Positions 59,608 through 64,000 of a stretch of 64,000 nucleotides of DNA are shown here, piece by piece. Position 1 is the stretch's first letter. Every line of letters starts with the position of its first letter. The DNA is taken from positions 1-64,000 of the forward strand of contig NW_027479800.1 in assembly GCF_051014685.1 (NCBI RefSeq), in the 5' to 3' direction. The notes below the pieces were generated by a model. It had not been told where the DNA came from. It made no database searches and saw nothing but the letters and a program-made list of their open reading frames with translations. The stretch comes from Ptiloglossa arizonensis (Eukaryota; Arthropoda; Insecta; Hymenoptera; Colletidae). The position numbers and the translations under genes are program-made.

Positions 59608-60783
59608 TTATACGTTATACGTTGTACGTTATACGTTATACGTTGTACGTTATACGCCATACGTTATACGTTATACGTTATACGTTATACGTTATACGTT
59701 ATACGTTATACGTTATACGTTATACGTTATACGTTATACGTTATACGTTATACGTTATACGTTACACGTTATACGTTATACGTTATACTGTATACGTTAT
59801 ACGTTATACGTAATACGTTATACGTTATACGTTATACGTTATACGTTATACGTTATACGTTATACGTTATACGTTATGCGTTATAGGATATACGTTATAC
59901 GTTATACGTTATACGTTATACGTTGTACGTTATACGTTATACGTTATACGTTATACGTTATACGTTATACGTTATACGTTATACGTTATACGTTATACGT
60001 TATACGTTATACGTTATACGTTATACGTTATACGTTATACGTTATACGTTATACGTTATACGTTATACGTTATGCGTTATAGGATATACGTTATACGTTA
60101 TACGTTGTACGTTATACGTTATACGTTATACGTTATACGTTATACGTTATACGTTATACGTTATACCTTATACGTTATACGTTATACGTTATACGTTGTA
60201 CATTATACGTTATACGTTGAACGTTGTACGATATACGTTATACGTTATACGTCATACGTTATACGTTATACGTTAAACGTTGTACGTTATACGTTATACG
60301 TCATACGTTATACGTTATACGTTATACGTTATACGTTCTACGTTATACGTTATACGTTAAACGTTGTACGTTATACGTTATACGTTATACGTTATTCGTT
60401 ATACGTTATACGTTATACGTTATACGTTATACGTTATACGTTATACGTTATACGTTATACGTTATACGTTATACGTTATACGTTATACGTTAAACGTTAT
60501 ACGTTATACGTTACACGTTATACGTTATACGTTATACGTTATACTGTATACGTTATACGTTATACGTTATACGTTATACGTCATACGTTATACGTTATAC
60601 GTTATACGTTATACGTTCTACGTTATACGTTATACGTTAAACGTTGTACGTTATACGTTATACGTTATACCTTATACGTTATACGTTATACGTTATACGT
60701 TATACATTATACGTTATACGTTGAACGTTGTACGATATACGTTATACGTTATACGTTATACGTTATACGTTATACGTTAAACG

Positions 60784-61250
60784 TTGTACGTTATACGTTA
60801 TACGTCATACGTTAAACTGTATACGTTATACGTTATACGTTATACGTTATACGTTATACTGTATACGTTATACGTTATACGTTATACGTTATACGCCATA
60901 CGTTATACGTTATACGTTATACGTTATACGTTATACGTTATACGTTATACGTTATACGTTATACGTTATACGTTATACGTTATACGTTATACGTTACACG
61001 TTATACGTTATACGTTATACTGTATACGTTATACGTTATACGCTATACGTTATACGTTATACGTCATACGTTATACGTTATACGTTATACGTTATACGTT
61101 CTACGTTATACGTTATACGTTAAACGTTGTACGTTATACGTTATACGTTATACCTTATACGTTATACGTTATACGTTATACGTTATACGTTATACGTTAT
61201 ACGTTATACGTTATACGTTATACGTTATACGTTATGCGTTACGCGTTATA
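60784..61250. repeat. aaactgtatacg segment, copy 1
   Basis: It is marked by gtcatacgttaaactgtata near 60,803, then a second actgtatacg, cgccatacg, a third actgtatacg, gctatacg, gttctacg, taccttatacg and ttatgcgttacgcg. The acgcgt at 61,241 is not followed by ataggatatacg, unlike the six cassettes above. Confidence 0.75.
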
Positions 61251-62219
61251 CGTTATACGTTATACGTTATACGTTATACGTTATACGTTATACGTTATAC
61301 GTTATACGCTATACGTTATACGTTATACGTTATACGTTATACGTTATACGTTATACGTTATACGTTATACGTTATACATTATACGTTATACGTTATACGT
61401 TATACGTTATACGTTATACGTAATACGTTATACGACATACGTTATACGTTATACGTTATACGTTATACGTTATACGTTATACGTTATACGTTATACGTTA
61501 TACGTTATACGTTATACGTTATACGTTATACGTTATACGTTACACGTTATACGTTATATGTTATACTGTATACGTTATACGTTATACGTTATACGTTATA
61601 CGTTATACGTTATACGTTATACGTTATACGTTATACGTTATACGTTATACGTTATACGTTATACGTTATACGTTATGCGTTATAGGATATACGTTATACG
61701 TTATACTTTATACGTTATACGTTGTACGTTATACGTTATACGTTATACGTTATACGTTATACGTTATACGTTATACGTTATACGTTATACGTTATACGTT
61801 ATACGTTATACGTTATACGTTATACGTTATACGTTATACATTATACGTTATACGTTATACGTTATACGTTATACGTTATACGTAATACGTTATACGACAT
61901 ACGTTATACGTTATACGTTATACGTTATACGTTGTACGTTATACGTTATACGTTATACGTTATGCGTTATAGGATATACGTTATACGTTATACGTTGTAC
62001 GTTATACGTTATACGTTATACGTTATACGTTATACGTTAAACGTTGTACGTTATACGTTATACGTTATACGTTATTCGTTATACGTTATACGTTATACGT
62101 TATACGTTATACGTTATACGTTATACGTTATACGTTATACGTTATACGTTATACGTTATACGTTATACGTTATACGTTATACGTTATACGTTACACGTTA
62201 TACGTTATACGTTATACGT

Positions 62220-62638
62220 TGAACGTTGTACGATATACGTTATACGTTATACGTTATACGTTATACGTTATACGTTATACGTTATACGTTATACGCCATA
62301 CGTTATACGTTATACGTTATACGTTATACGTTATACGTTATACGTTATACGTTATACGTTATACGTTATACGTTATACGTTATACGTTATACGTTACACG
62401 TTATACGTTATACGTTATACTGTATACGTTATACGTTATACGTTATACGTTATACGTTATACGTCATACGTTATACGTTATACGTTATACGTTATACGTT
62501 CTACGTTATACGTTATACGTTAAACGTTGTACGTTATACGTTATACGTTATACGTTATTCGTTATACGTTATACGTTATACGTTATACGTTATACGTTTC
62601 ACGTTATACGTTATACGTTACGCGTTATAGGATATACG
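62220..62638. repeat. acgcgt cassette, copy 6
   Basis: acgcgt at 62,620, at offset 3,031 from copy 5, length class 394. Confidence 0.82.
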
Positions 62639-63366
62639 TTATACGTTATACGTTGTACGTTATACGTTATACGTTGTACGTTATACGCCATACGTTATAC
62701 GTTATACGTTATACGTTATACGTTATACGTTATACGTTATACGTTATACGTTATACGTTATACGTTATACGTTATACGTTATACGTTATACGTTACACGT
62801 TATACGTTATACGTTATACTGTATACGTTATACGTTATACGTTATACGTTATACGTTATACTGTATACGTTATACGTTATACGTTATACGTTATACGTCA
62901 TACGTTATACGTTATACGTTATACGTTATACGTTCTACGTTATACGTTATACGTTAAACGTTGTACGTTATACGTTATACGTTATACCTTATACGTTATA
63001 CGTTATACGTTATACGTTATACATTATACGTTATACGTTGAACGTTGTACGATATACGTTATACGTTATACGTTATACGTTATACGTTATACGTTATACG
63101 TTATACGTTATACATTATACGTTATACGTTATACGTTATACGTTATACGTTATACGTTAAACGTTATACGTTATACGTTACACGTTATACGTTATACGTT
63201 CTACGTTATACGTTATACGTTAAACGTTGTACGTTATACGTTATACGTTATACCTTATACGTTATACGTTATACGTTATACGTTATACATTATACGTTAT
63301 ACGTTGAACGTTGTACGATATACGTTATACGTTATACGTTATACGTTATACGTTATACGTTAAACG

Positions 63367-63854
63367 TTGTACGTTATACGTTATACGTCATACGTTAAAC
63401 TGTATACGTTATACGTTATACGTTATACGTTATACGTTATACTGTATACGTTATACGTTATACGTTATACGTTATACGCCATACGTTATACGTTATACGT
63501 TATTAGTTATACGTTATACGTTATACGTTATACGTTATACGTTATACGTTATACGTTATACGTTATACGTTATACGTTATACGTTATACGTTACACGTTA
63601 TACGTTATACGTTATACTGTATACGTTATACGTTATACGCTATACGTTATACGTTATACGTCATACGTTATACGTTATACGTTATACGTTATACGTTCCA
63701 CGTTATACGTTATACGTTAAACGTTGTACGTTATACGTTATACGTTATACCTTATACGTTATACGTTATACGTTATACGTTATACGTTATACGTTATACG
63801 TTATACGTTATACGTTATACGTTATACGTTATACGTTATGCGTTACGCGTTATA
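63367..63854. repeat. aaactgtatacg segment, copy 2
   Basis: A copy of the preceding type at offset 2,583, with acgcgt at 63,845. It has a private ttattagtt at about 63,502 and gttccacg in place of gttctacg near 63,695. Confidence 0.75.
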
Positions 63855-64000
63855 CGTTATACGTTATACGTTATACGTTATACGTTATACGTTATACGTT
63901 ATACGTTATACGCTATACGTTATACGTTATACGTTATACGTTATACGTTATACGTTATACGTTATACGTTATACGTTATGCGTTATACGTTATGCGTTAT

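Larger units (their letters stand above)
1..64000. repeat. Heptamer satellite array, (ACGTTAT)n
   Basis: Every line of the window is built from the 7-bp unit ACGTTAT or one- to three-base variants of it, head to tail in one orientation. No flanking single-copy sequence is visible at either end. The monomer carries one CpG inside the palindrome ACGT. On the plus strand all three frames read the same heptapeptide YTLYVIR and have no stop, while on the minus strand each frame meets TAA every 21 bases. No initiation context, codon structure, RNA gene or mobile-element terminus is visible. The unit is not a telomere repeat I recognise (TTAGGG, TTTAGGG, TTAGG). Location as pericentromeric or other heterochromatin is inferred from array size only. 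Confidence 0.98.
51331..64000. repeat. Satellite domain II, distinct variant set
   Basis: The same monomer and register continue, but none of the block A (gatattcg, cattacatg), B, C, D or F signatures remain. Instead the markers are ataggatatacg, cgccatacg, actgtatacg, gttctacg, taccttatacg, ttggacg, ttaaacgttgtacg and ttacgcg. Larger copies are offset by 1,302, 2,373, 2,380, 2,401, 2,583, 3,031, 3,584 and 3,661 bp, all multiples of 7. No gene is visible. Confidence 0.88.

Noticed and set aside
1..64000. Telomere array
   Set aside because: No TTAGGG, TTTAGGG, TTAGG or similar G-rich unit. ACGTTAT is not G-rich, and the higher-order blocks are unlike a telomerase product.
1..64000. CRISPR array
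   Set aside because: There are no unique spacers between repeats; the repeat is 7 bp and continuous.
1..64000. TATA-box promoters
   Set aside because: TATA occurs in every heptamer and so carries no information about transcription start.
1..64000. Prokaryotic or plasmid origin iterons
   Set aside because: The array is thousands of units long with no replication gene or AT-rich unwinding region. Iteron sets are far shorter.
1..64000. Species assignment from the monomer
   Set aside because: I cannot link ACGTTAT to a named taxon from memory with any confidence, so no organism is given.

Overview
The whole 64,000-base window is one uninterrupted satellite DNA array. The monomer is a heptamer, consensus ACGTTAT (reverse complement ATAACGT), about 28.6% GC, repeated roughly 9,140 times (64,000/7). 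Both ends lie inside the array, so it extends beyond the window each way. I see no protein-coding gene, rRNA, tRNA, CRISPR, insertion sequence, known telomere repeat or single-copy sequence. An array of this size and type points to eukaryotic heterochromatin (pericentromeric, subtelomeric or a heterochromatic arm). The sequence does not identify the species.

The array has higher-order structure. Single-base variants of the heptamer occur in fixed orders, forming recognisable blocks that recur across kilobases. Positions 1 to about 34.66 kb (domain Ia) consist of blocks A (gctatac, cattacatg, ttaaacg, gatattcg, ttattagtt), B (ttctttatacgttcttcg), C (gtagtatgtaatgcgtctta), D (ataggtgttacg) and E (ttattggtt). 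These are arranged in units of about 1.9 kb and in nested tandem duplications of 868, 2,380 and 4,039 bp. From 34.66 to 49.26 kb (Ib) the same blocks are interspersed with a new block F (caagtt...cacaggtt...tatatgtt). From 49.26 to 51.21 kb (Ic) block F takes over as a short higher-order repeat of about 175 to 210 bp. After about 120 bp of pure consensus, 51.33 to 64.0 kb (domain II) uses a different variant set: ataggatatacg, cgccatacg, actgtatacg, gttctacg, taccttatacg, ttggacg and ttacgcg.

Almost every duplication offset I measured is an exact multiple of 7. The heptamer register is broken at only seven places that I found, all before 9.1 kb, and five of these fall between 7.97 and 9.10 kb. 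Beyond that point the CG of the monomer keeps the same phase at every landmark checked, to the end of the window. The pattern fits growth by unequal exchange or slippage in whole heptamers, with larger segmental duplications on top.

The plus strand of the consensus has no stop codon in any frame, because 7 and 3 are coprime and all three frames give the heptapeptide YTLYVIR. The minus strand has TAA in every frame every 21 bases. The many long plus-strand open frames are therefore a by-product of the repeat and none is annotated as a gene.
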